Source: Methanosarcinales archaeon (GTDB lineage: Archaea > Halobacteriota > Syntropharchaeia > Alkanophagales > Methanospirareceae). From it: 5,295 bases of DNA. The notes beneath the pieces are model-generated. The model had not been told where the DNA came from. It worked only from the letters and a program-made list of their open reading frames with translations, and ran no database searches. Shown here one piece after another: positions 1 to 5,080 of the stretch (positions within the stretch are counted from its first letter, which is position 1; each line of letters opens with the position of its first letter). The position numbers and the translations under genes were made by a program. The DNA is taken from positions 1 to 5,295 of the forward strand of contig JAENXH010000104.1 of NCBI GenBank assembly GCA_016649585.1. The letters are read 5' to 3'.

Positions 1-72
1 CGTTAGTGTGCCTAACAGCACGCCAAGCATCGAAAATACAAAGAGCAACACTAACAACAAAAATGCGTCCAT
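1..72 (-). CDS. N-terminal fragment of a membrane protein, probably archaeal TctA-like (COG1784) permease
   Basis: This is a partial gene cut by the left edge; only the first 24 codons are present. Translation from the ATG at 72-70 gives a short polar start (MDA) and then an unbroken hydrophobic helix ending LGVLLGTLT. That is a typical first membrane segment. The small-residue pattern G-x-L-x-G-T-L-T resembles the start of the archaeal TctA-like permease family (COG1784), where it is usually followed by GLIPG; that part would lie outside the window. The family assignment is an inference from about ten residues. The membrane character is directly visible. The start is forced, because an in-frame TGA lies at 81-79, three codons upstream. 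No good ribosome site precedes it. A terminator-like hairpin lies between this gene and the GYD gene upstream, so it probably has its own promoter. Confidence 0.5.
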   Translation of the reverse strand, partial: MDAFLLLVLLFVFSMLGVLLGTLT

Positions 73-130
73 CGTCTTTCAGTTCATCGCGTTTACTTTC
101 TCTACGAGATGTTTAACCACTGTTTCCTCT

Positions 131-161
131 TAAGAAAAAGGTTTTTGCTGAAAGAAAAACC
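131..161 (-). terminator. Hairpin plus U-run, terminator-like
   Basis: Read on the minus strand, GGTTTTT (161-155) pairs perfectly with AAAAACC (146-140) around an 8-base loop. TTTTTCTT follows at once (139-132). A 7-bp stem with a U-rich tail is the form of an intrinsic terminator. It is the second such signal after the GYD gene, and it also lies 60-90 bases before the start of the left-edge membrane gene. It could therefore be a back-up terminator or act in that gene's control region. The stem is A/U rich and weak. Archaeal termination depends more on the U-run than on the hairpin. Confidence 0.4.
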
Positions 162-208
162 AAATGAAAATTTCCTGTGAGTATGACGGAGCTAAGGCAG
201 GAACAAGA

Positions 209-255
209 TAAAAAATAGTGGAAAGAGCTTTGAATTTGATCTTCGTGCTCTTCCC
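209..255 (-). terminator. Terminator of the GYD-domain gene
   Basis: Eleven bases past the GYD stop codon, the minus strand reads GGGAAGAGC (255-247), an 18-base loop, then GCTCTTTCC (228-220). This forms a 9-bp stem with a single G-U pair. After four bases comes a run of six T (215-210) and then TATC. A stable stem followed by a U-run just past a stop codon is a convincing terminator. It implies that the GYD gene and the left-edge membrane gene are separate transcripts. Confidence 0.6.
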
Positions 256-265
256 AGCCTCTTTT

Positions 266-553
266 TTATTTCTTCATGCGCTCTAAGTACTCATCTATGT
301 GAATCGCAGGTAGTGTCAGTACTTCCATTTTGCCTCCAGCAGTCAGTTCGATAGCTAATTTCATAATGACTTCCTCGCTTTCCGCTTTCAATATGTTCAT
401 GAAATCATAGGGCCCTAAAAGAGCGTACTGGCTTATTACTTTCACACCCATCTTCTCCGCTTCTTCAGTTACTTCTTCTATCTTCTCTGGTTTGTCTCTT
501 ACTACTTTTCTACCTTCAGTCGTAAGTGTTGACAACATCAAATATATACCCAT
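266..553 (-). CDS. GYD-domain protein
   Basis: This is a complete 95-residue soluble protein that spans a single GYD domain (PF08734 type). The family signature appears as G47-P48-Y49-D50 within LLGPYDFMNILKAES, so a Pro replaces the usual residue in GxYD. It is preceded by LSTLTTEGRKVVRDKPEKIE and AEKMGVKV, which match the domain's usual opening strand, helix and Gly-Val turn. The family is thought to adopt a small alpha/beta ferredoxin-like fold. No biochemical role is established, and I do not infer one here. The ATG start is supported by a strong ribosome site (GGAGGAG) about seven bases upstream and by a TATA-like box further up. A terminator follows directly. The gene appears to be a single-gene transcript between two membrane-protein genes. 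Confidence 0.85.
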   Translation of the reverse strand: MGIYLMLSTLTTEGRKVVRDKPEKIEEVTEEAEKMGVKVISQYALLGPYDFMNILKAESEEVIMKLAIELTAGGKMEVLTLPAIHIDEYLERMKK

Positions 554-560
554 TTTTCTT

Positions 561-605
561 CTCCTCCGCTTTTTGGTTACTAATACAGGCTGACGAGTTA
601 AAAAG
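561..605 (-). promoter_or_regulatory. Promoter and ribosome site of the GYD gene
   Basis: On the minus strand a TATA-like box CTTTTTAA lies at 605-598, and GGAGGAG (567-561) lies seven bases before the ATG at 553. Counting about 26 bases from the box puts the transcript start near 575, giving a leader of roughly 20 bases that contains the Shine-Dalgarno site. The ribosome site is clear. The box is a plausible match to the archaeal consensus, not proven. Confidence 0.5.
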
Positions 606-725
606 CTACCGGTAAAAGGTGAATTGCGTGAAGTAATGATTAGTTCGTATTCTCCTCGCTTTTCAGCGTTATCGCTTTTGCGGTGAAATTAGAGCCGTTA
701 AATCAAAGGTGATAGCATAATCAAT

Positions 726-1235
726 CTAAATCTGAAATATCCAAGTACCAGAAAAAAGTACATAGCCCATAAAAAGTAAGCTCAGTATGGCTAATACAAT
801 ATATATCCAGTAAATGATAGTCCTTATTCTGAACTGCCTTAAACTAATACTTCGTTTCTTTACATATTCCTCTGCAGAAGGGAATCTATCGCATAGTAAA
901 TCATCAATTCCAAATGCTTTTAATTCGTCCTTGCTGAGAGCATTGTGGATGTCAAGTTTATTACGAATGACAGAAATTGCATAGGTTGCTTGTAAATAAT
1001 AACGACTGCCTCTATATAAAACAAATATTCCAAATATGCTGAATAGTAAAGCTAAGAAGGGGAAGGTAACGGTAAGGAATTTTGGTGCTTGTGCTCTTAT
1101 TAATATTGCACTTAATCCTAAGAGTGCAATAATTAAAGCAGTAAAGAAATCTGAACTCCGCCATATTGAGGTATGGTATTCGTTCGCTAAGGATCTCTGC
1201 TCAGCAAGTAATGCCCGTAAATCTTCTTCTTTCAT
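726..1235 (-). CDS. Small three-helix membrane protein of unknown function
   Basis: This 169-residue protein is one I do not recognise with certainty. It has a charged N-terminal helix (about 1-28, ending WRSSDF). Two close membrane helices follow (about 29-47 and 53-74) with a short PKF turn between them. Next is a basic/polar middle section of about 60 residues (YRGSRYYLQATYAISVIRNK, then an acidic loop), and a third membrane helix (about 138-162) near the C-terminus. The paired-helix layout with flanking amphipathic helices vaguely recalls SLATT-type membrane proteins of defence systems. That is only a topological likeness, and no effector partner lies next to it. The ATG is the first possible start after an in-frame TAG at 1241-1239. 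The gene is visibly A+T-rich: 20 of 60 bases are G/C at 781-840, against 33 of 60 at 2281-2340 in elp3. This is compatible with later acquisition. Confidence 0.7.
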   Translation of the reverse strand: MKEEDLRALLAEQRSLANEYHTSIWRSSDFFTALIIALLGLSAILIRAQAPKFLTVTFPFLALLFSIFGIFVLYRGSRYYLQATYAISVIRNKLDIHNALSKDELKAFGIDDLLCDRFPSAEEYVKKRSISLRQFRIRTIIYWIYIVLAILSLLFMGYVLFSGTWIFQI

Positions 1236-1290
1236 CTTCTAATCTAATCTTTTGGCCTCCATCTCCCGTCCAACTCAATATCCTTTGCGT

Positions 1291-1311
1291 GTATATAAAT
1301 CTATCGCGATA
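1291..1311 (-). promoter_or_regulatory. TATA box and abutting palindrome before the three-helix membrane gene
   Basis: The minus strand reads TATCGCGATA (1311-1302), one G and one A, then TTTATATA (1299-1292). The second element is a near-ideal archaeal TATA box. Transcript start is expected near 1270, giving a leader of about 35 bases. The 10-bp perfect palindrome covers the position where the TFB-recognition element would sit, so a dimeric repressor bound there could block TFB/TBP. The box and the palindrome are directly visible; the repressor is inference. GGAGG at 1260-1256 is rather far (20 bases) from the ATG at 1235. Confidence 0.5.
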
Positions 1312-1330
1312 ATTTTTAGCAGAAATCTAC

Positions 1331-2905
1331 TCACCTTAAGGAAAGAGTTTGAGGAATCGTTTTTGCCATAAACGGGCCTTCGCGTGTGTAGCCAAACCGT
1401 GCATAGTAATCTCGTACACCTATCCCGCTCATCACTGCTATCTTCCGGTATCCCTTATCAAGTGCTATTTCCTCTGCTTTTCTTAATAAATGTGCTCCGT
1501 AGCCACGATGCTGCCAGCTCTGCTGCTTCCGTTCGCCCAAACCAACCAGTTCGCCATACACGTGCAGGTCGCGAACCAGAGCAGCATGCTTCAGCTCCGC
1601 ACGATGAGGCGCGTACGGAAACCGCAACCTCAAAAGCGCTATTAAAATATCGTTCTCAACGTCTTCGTAAGAGAGGAAGCATTCTGTTCCTTTACACGCC
1701 TCGTAACGCTCTGACAAAAATTTTATCTCCTGCTCATCGGCAACTCGCCCTACCAAACGAGAAAGACCTGCCTCTCTGCACCGTATACACCGGCATCTGT
1801 ACCCTTCATCGTGCAATCGCGCATTCACTAATTGCCGCAGGTTGCTCTTCTTCACACCCGCTTCTATGAACTGCGCAGGAATATCCCGCTGTATCCTTTG
1901 TATTCGCACCCACTTAGGTATTATTCGTTTCGCATACGTGATTATCTCAATCGCTTCGTCCTCGCAAATCGGCTCATAATCGCCACGTTTCCACATCTCG
2001 TACAACTGCGTACCTTTAACCACCAGCGTAGGATATATCTTCAAATAATCCGGCTTGAAGTTTGAATCGTAGAAGATGCGTTTAAACATCTCTTTATCGT
2101 CTTTGAGGGTTGTGCCCGGCAAGCCAAGCATCACGTGAAAGCCCACTTTTAACGCACTATCGCGCGCTCTTCGGTTCGCCGCTATAGAATCTTCGACCGA
2201 ATGCCCTCTACGTATAGTTTCTAAAGCAGTGTTCGTGACCTGCTGCACGCCCAACTCGACTTTAGTAGCGCCCATCTCCAGCATCTGCCCTATCTCTCCC
2301 TCTCTCGCATAATCCGGTCTCGTCTCAAACGTCATACCAGTATTTCGTATCTCTCGTCCACGTTCGTCTCCAAAATCCTTCATCGCATCCAGGCACCTTT
2401 TCACAAACCATCGCTGGTAATCTAAGGGCCTTGCAGTGAGCGTGCCGCCCATCAGGATCAGCTCAACCTTCTCGAAATCATGCCCGATTTCCTCTATCTG
2501 ATGTAGCCTCGCTTTAACCTGTTCGTAGGGCTCGAAACCGTGTTGAGCCGCTCTACTGGCAGCCGGTTCCCGCCCGATGTAGCTCTGCGGCGACTCGAAA
2601 TCCGAAGCGGGACCACCGGGGCACATTATGCATTTCCCGTGTGGACAGGGATAAGGAGAAGTCATCACCGCAACAGGGACAACGCCTGAAGCAGTACGCA
2701 TCTTCTTCCTCTTTAATCGCTCTTTAAATTCGTCTCGACTTAATTTCAGCACATCAGAATTTCGCGGAATGCTACACAACCCATATTTACTGCTTATTTC
2801 TTTCTTTAACCTATTTATGCTCTTTGCATCGCTTAATCCTCTTTCCGCTACGATTTCTGCTATTTCCTTACATGCGAGGTCGTAGGTATTCGTATCTGCT
2901 GCCAT
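1331..2905 (-). CDS. elp3: Elp3: tRNA uridine-34 5-carboxymethyl synthase (radical SAM plus acetyltransferase)
   Basis: This complete 524-residue protein is about normal length for an archaeal Elp3. The family uses acetyl-CoA and a radical SAM centre to build cm5U at the wobble position of tRNA; in archaea Elp3 works without the other Elongator subunits. The N-terminal tRNA-binding region covers about 1-80. The radical SAM domain follows, with cluster cysteines C87, C92 and C95 (CPHGKCIMCPGGP) and GGT at 153-155, the family's conserved glycine stretch. A cysteine knuckle C371/C373/C376 fits the family's zinc site. The C-terminal GNAT domain (about 410-524) shows LHVYGELV, the acetyl-CoA loop QHRGYG (465-470) and VRDYYARFGY (497-506). 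No key residue is missing. The ATG is directly preceded by AGGAG with no spacer. No other ATG occurs before residue 69, so the start is kept. It lies 121 bases downstream of the PAC2 gene on the same strand, with a terminator-like hairpin between. Confidence 0.97.
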   Translation of the reverse strand: MAADTNTYDLACKEIAEIVAERGLSDAKSINRLKKEISSKYGLCSIPRNSDVLKLSRDEFKERLKRKKMRTASGVVPVAVMTSPYPCPHGKCIMCPGGPASDFESPQSYIGREPAASRAAQHGFEPYEQVKARLHQIEEIGHDFEKVELILMGGTLTARPLDYQRWFVKRCLDAMKDFGDERGREIRNTGMTFETRPDYAREGEIGQMLEMGATKVELGVQQVTNTALETIRRGHSVEDSIAANRRARDSALKVGFHVMLGLPGTTLKDDKEMFKRIFYDSNFKPDYLKIYPTLVVKGTQLYEMWKRGDYEPICEDEAIEIITYAKRIIPKWVRIQRIQRDIPAQFIEAGVKKSNLRQLVNARLHDEGYRCRCIRCREAGLSRLVGRVADEQEIKFLSERYEACKGTECFLSYEDVENDILIALLRLRFPYAPHRAELKHAALVRDLHVYGELVGLGERKQQSWQHRGYGAHLLRKAEEIALDKGYRKIAVMSGIGVRDYYARFGYTREGPFMAKTIPQTLSLR

Positions 2906-2955
2906 CTCCTATGATCAATATTATATGCATCTAAACTGCTTGCTCAATAAATAGC
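2906..2955 (-). promoter_or_regulatory. Likely elp3 promoter and ribosome site
   Basis: On the minus strand the TATA-like CTATTTATTG (2954-2945) would place the transcript start near 2923. The leader would then be about 18 bases and contain AGGAG at 2910-2906. That Shine-Dalgarno sequence touches the ATG at 2905, an unusually short spacing. A second A/T box, TATAATAT (2925-2918), is too close to the start to serve well. A third, CTTATAAAT (2996-2988), is the best consensus match but would start transcription inside the hairpin at 2959-2991. The choice between boxes is inference. Confidence 0.4.
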
Positions 2956-2958
2956 AGG

Positions 2959-2991
2959 AAAAAATTCAACTTTGGGGCATGTTTTGAATTT
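2959..2991 (-). terminator. Hairpin plus U-run after the PAC2-family gene
   Basis: Reading the minus strand, AAATTCAA (2991-2984) pairs perfectly with TTGAATTT (2969-2962) around a 14-base loop. The second arm runs into a stretch of six T (2964-2959). It lies about 35 bases past the PAC2-family stop codon and before elp3. It therefore probably ends the PAC2 transcript and makes elp3 an independent unit. The stem is A/U rich, and a TATA-like box overlaps its outer arm, so a promoter role for part of the sequence remains possible. Confidence 0.45.
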
Positions 2992-3026
2992 ATAAGTCCA
3001 CCGGACATTGAGCACGTAGTTACATC

Positions 3027-3860
3027 TCATGCGTATCCGATCAATTCTTCTCTATCTCCCTCTCTTTCTTGTTCTCCACCCTCTTCGCTTTCTCTCGTTA
3101 TACCTGCCCCTATGAGTTCCCCTTCACTTCTACTTCTTTCCTCTAAATCAGATATATCCACTTTCAACCCCACTATCTCGCCTACTTTTTCCAATAATCC
3201 CTTCGCAGCATCAAAATCCGGATATTCTGGCTCTGCAGGATTCTGTGCAGTGTTTGCGAATAAACATACACCTTTTATCCCTTTCTCGCGCCCTATTGCA
3301 GCTACAAGTCCGGAAAAGCCTATAAATCTATCTACATGTGTCTTCTCAATTCCGTATTTAGACATCTCTTCCAGTAATTCCACATCGGTTGCGCAGCATC
3401 GGATTCCCTCCTCTATTACCTGCGCACCAAGCGAAATCACCTTTTTTATGTGCAGCTCCGCGAACAAATCCGTGAGTTTATCCGCGACCATATAGTGGTT
3501 GAGCGCATCATGAGCCTGATAACCGCTTATTATCACGACGTCTCTGCTCGGTGCTTGCTCCTGTTTTTTATTATTCAGTGTATAGAGCTTCACGCTTGGA
3601 AGTTCCACCGCATTGCCTTTCACTATTTGTGCACCCACGTGGCTGGGAGCGCAGAGATAAGAAGGGCCGTAATAAATGCTGGGGAAACCGTATGAAAAGA
3701 GTTCAGCAAATAATTGCGGCTGTGATTTTTCTGCAAGTGCATCTATGACAAGTTTACCAACAGATCGAAGCCCTGGTGATCCCACTATAGCTATAGGATC
3801 TTTTAGCTTTAGCTTACGCGTATCCCGGTAATTTATCCACGCTTTTCTCGTTACGCCCAT
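3027..3860 (-). CDS. PAC2-family protein, putative proteasome assembly chaperone
   Basis: This 277-residue soluble protein belongs to the PAC2 family (PF09754; COG1938/COG2047 group), which includes archaeal PbaA/PbaB and eukaryotic PAC1/PAC2. Recognisable parts are the opening strand and glycine turn PIAIVGSPGLRSVGKLVID (22-40), FSYGFPSIYYGPSY (55-68), VVIISGYQAHD (108-118), VISLGAQV (141-148) and GFSGLVAAIGREKGI (181-195). YPDFDAAKGLLEKV (213-226) leads into the last helix. Known members help assemble proteasome alpha rings, some docking through a C-terminal hydrophobic-Tyr-X motif. Here a charged tail (about 238-270) ends in IGYA, with Tyr next to last. This looks like such a motif but with Gly in the hydrophobic position. 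Which paralogue it represents, and hence its true partner, is uncertain. The start has no Shine-Dalgarno site and the TATA-like box lies about 26 bases upstream, suggesting a leaderless mRNA. Confidence 0.88.
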   Translation of the reverse strand: MGVTRKAWINYRDTRKLKLKDPIAIVGSPGLRSVGKLVIDALAEKSQPQLFAELFSYGFPSIYYGPSYLCAPSHVGAQIVKGNAVELPSVKLYTLNNKKQEQAPSRDVVIISGYQAHDALNHYMVADKLTDLFAELHIKKVISLGAQVIEEGIRCCATDVELLEEMSKYGIEKTHVDRFIGFSGLVAAIGREKGIKGVCLFANTAQNPAEPEYPDFDAAKGLLEKVGEIVGLKVDISDLEERSRSEGELIGAGITRESEEGGEQEREGDREELIGYA

Positions 3861-3879
3861 ATTTCAAAATAAACGGGTA

Positions 3880-3891
3880 TTTCTTAAAAAG
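3880..3891 (-). promoter_or_regulatory. TATA-like box for a leaderless PAC2-family mRNA
   Basis: The minus strand has CTTTTTAAGAA here, centred about 26 bases before the ATG at 3860. That is the normal archaeal TATA-to-start distance, so transcription would begin at or next to the A of the start codon. No purine-rich ribosome site lies between the two, which agrees with a leaderless transcript. The assignment rests on spacing and consensus alone. Confidence 0.45.
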
Positions 3892-3923
3892 AAAAAGACC
3901 AAGAACAAATAGAAAAGGGCGCG

Positions 3924-3948
3924 AATAATAAATACGCAGGGTTTAAGT
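3924..3948 (+). promoter_or_regulatory. Candidate promoter of the toxin-antitoxin operon
   Basis: There are two A/T boxes: ATAATAAATA (3925-3934), predicting a start near 3955 and a 17-base leader, and GTTTAAGT (3941-3948), predicting a leaderless start at about 3971. No convincing Shine-Dalgarno site precedes the ATG at 3972, which favours a leaderless or weakly led mRNA. A 5-bp inverted repeat, GTTTA (3941-3945) and TAAAC (3967-3971), brackets the presumed start. It could serve autoregulation by the ribbon-helix-helix antitoxin, but it is short enough to be chance. The promoter faces away from that of the PAC2-family gene. Confidence 0.35.
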
Positions 3949-3971
3949 GTACAAAAATCAAATGAGTAAAC

Positions 3972-4277
3972 ATGCAAAAAGTCATATCTATCAGGCCTAC
4001 GGAAGAGATAGAAAGGAAGCTTGAAAGGTTGATTAGAATTGGGAAGATGGAGAGATCAGCATTAATAAGAAGAATCCTGGACATCGGAATGGATGAGGAA
4101 TTAAAAAAACATGCACTGGAGTTGTTCAGGGATAAAAAGGTATCATTGGCGAAGGCGGCAGAAATAGCAGATGTATCAGTCAGAGAAATGATGGCTCTGA
4201 TAAAGGAAAAAGGCATCTCATTGCACATCACCATTGAAGATGTAAGGGACGACTTTGAAGCGGCGATGAAAAAATGA
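3972..4277 (+). CDS. UPF0175-family antitoxin with ribbon-helix-helix N-terminus
   Basis: This 101-residue protein has two DNA-binding parts in tandem. Residues 2-41 look like a ribbon-helix-helix: strand VISIRPT, helix EEIERKLERLIRI, then SALIRRILDIGMDEE. Residues 56-82 (KVSLAKAAEIADVSVREMMA followed by LIKEKGI) are the UPF0175 helix-turn-helix (PF03683). The acidic end ITIEDVRDDFEAAMKK is the part likely to wrap the toxin. UPF0175 proteins are established partners of DUF3368 PIN-domain toxins in archaea and cyanobacteria, and the next gene is one. The role is to neutralise that nuclease and, by inference, to repress the operon. Its stop overlaps the toxin ATG (ATGA at 4274-4277), so translation is probably coupled. 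The ATG at 3972 is preferred because the upstream ATG at 3962 is out of frame. Confidence 0.88.
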   Translation: MQKVISIRPTEEIERKLERLIRIGKMERSALIRRILDIGMDEELKKHALELFRDKKVSLAKAAEIADVSVREMMALIKEKGISLHITIEDVRDDFEAAMKK

Positions 4278-4783
4278 TATGGATTTTCGACTCGTCTCCT
4301 TTGATTTATCTGAGTAAAGTGGGGTTAAATTGGATTTTCGAGCGATTAGAAGGGGGAAAATTTATCCCTACTCAAGTCTATGATCAAGTGATAACACAGG
4401 GCAAGATCAGAGGAGATGCCGATGCTTTAGTCTCGGAGGAATTGGTAAAGGAAGGAGTTATCAAGGTTTTAACTGTAAATGACGATTTCAAGGAGATGCT
4501 AAAAAGTTTGGGAGAAGAACTGCACGAAGGTGAGTTGGAAGTTCTTGCATTAGCAAAGAATAAGGGGGGTATGGCGGTTTTGGATGAAAGCATAGCGAGG
4601 GAAGTAGGAGCGGTTTTTAAAATAGAAGTTCATGGCACGCTATTCCTGATATTCTTGATGGTAAGAACGGGGAAGTTGAAAAAAGAAGAAGCGATGGCTA
4701 AAGTGAATTTGATGATTGGAACAGGATTCAGGCTCGGTCATGATGAGTACTTAGAATTCTTGAACTTGCTCGGGAATGTTTGA
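4274..4783 (+). CDS. DUF3368 PIN-domain toxin (putative ribonuclease)
   Basis: This 169-residue protein matches DUF3368 (PF11848), a branch of the PIN nuclease fold that acts as the toxin in type II pairs. The opening strand IFDSSPLIYLSKVG carries the first catalytic acid, D6. QVYDQVI supplies D37 where many relatives have Glu. ELHEGELEVLALA carries E87, and AVLDESIAREVG carries D104. GTLFLIFLMVRTGKLKKEEA and the end FRLGHDEYLEFLNLLGN match the family's C-terminal half. All metal-binding positions therefore look filled, and the protein is likely an intact magnesium-dependent RNase. Its RNA target cannot be read from sequence. The start overlaps the antitoxin stop by four bases. The frame is undamaged, so the module is probably active. 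The D37 assignment is the least certain of the acids. Confidence 0.9.
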   Translation: MIWIFDSSPLIYLSKVGLNWIFERLEGGKFIPTQVYDQVITQGKIRGDADALVSEELVKEGVIKVLTVNDDFKEMLKSLGEELHEGELEVLALAKNKGGMAVLDESIAREVGAVFKIEVHGTLFLIFLMVRTGKLKKEEAMAKVNLMIGTGFRLGHDEYLEFLNLLGNV

Positions 4784-4903
4784 AAAGTCACATTCAGTTC
4801 ATGGAAAGAGAACTCTATGGTTAAATCCACTATGTATGCAGATTACGCGTGCTTGCTACTGAACAGCCCATAGTTTTGGGATGAGGCAGGCACAATCGAA
4901 AGG

Positions 4904-4910
4904 TTTTTTT
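4904..4910 (+). terminator. T7 run, possible terminator of the toxin-antitoxin operon
   Basis: Seven consecutive T lie 121 bases past the toxin stop codon. Archaeal RNA polymerase can terminate on such runs without a hairpin. A weak CCCA/TGGG stem (4867-4880) lies upstream but too far away to be part of a standard hairpin terminator. It is the only T-run of this length after the operon, which is the whole case for it. Confidence 0.3.
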
Positions 4911-4934
4911 GTGTTATGCGTCTTTATTGTAAGC

Positions 4935-4982
4935 GGCGTCGCCACGGATAATCCGTGTCTCTTCAAATCCCGTTCGTGAAGA
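4935..4982 (+). repeat. Three adjacent inverted repeats in the response-regulator leader
   Basis: GGCG-T-CGCC (4935-4943) is followed directly by CACGGAT-A-ATCCGTG (4943-4957), a perfect 7-bp dyad around one base. Then come TCTTCA (4960-4965) and TGAAGA (4977-4982), separated by 11 bases. As RNA the middle one would form CACGG/CCGTG with a 5-base loop. The dyads are read directly from the sequence. Whether they act as DNA operators, an RNA leader or an attenuator is unknown. Confidence 0.6.
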
Positions 4983-5072
4983 CCGATGACTTTACATAGC
5001 AGGAGTGTCTTTATCTTCAGATTAGGATACCGGGCTGAGACAAAGCCATTCCTGTAACTTGATGGCGTTTGA

Positions 5073-5080
5073 GGAGGTGA
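5073..5080 (+). promoter_or_regulatory. Strong ribosome site of the response-regulator gene
   Basis: GGAGGTGA is complementary over all eight bases to the archaeal 16S rRNA 3' end. It ends ten bases before the ATG at 5091. An in-frame TTG at 5082 is possible but would be too close to the site, so ATG is preferred. It is the strongest Shine-Dalgarno match in the window and implies a leadered mRNA, in line with the structured upstream region. Confidence 0.7.

Noticed and set aside
128..135. TCTTAAGA palindrome
   Set aside because: An 8-base A/T-rich palindrome is expected by chance in a window this size.
655..690. AGCG-TTAT-CGCT hairpin and repeated CGCTTTT words between the GYD and membrane genes
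   Set aside because: Four-base stem with no U-run on either side; not distinguishable from chance.
1036..1242. 68-codon plus-strand frame across the three-helix membrane gene
   Set aside because: No ribosome site; the opposite frame gives well-formed membrane helices and has a promoter.
1384..2065. Open frames on the plus strand inside elp3
   Set aside because: They are antisense to a clearly conserved gene and encode no recognisable motif.
2996..3006. GTCC-ACC-GGAC inverted repeat between elp3 and the PAC2-family gene
   Set aside because: Only four paired bases; too short to support a site, though it touches a TATA-like box.
3112..3748. Open frames on the plus strand across the PAC2-family gene
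   Set aside because: They are low-complexity, Ser-rich shadows of a conserved protein on the other strand.
3884..4234. 116-codon minus-strand frame across the antitoxin
   Set aside because: It is antisense to the UPF0175 gene; hydrophobic and Ser-rich content is what the complement of a charged helix-rich gene gives.
4384..4593. 69-codon minus-strand frame inside the PIN toxin
   Set aside because: Shadow of a conserved toxin gene, with no start signal.
4956..4976. TTCAAATCC resembling a tRNA T-loop
   Set aside because: The flanking bases do not pair into a T-stem, and no acceptor, D or anticodon arms can be built around it.
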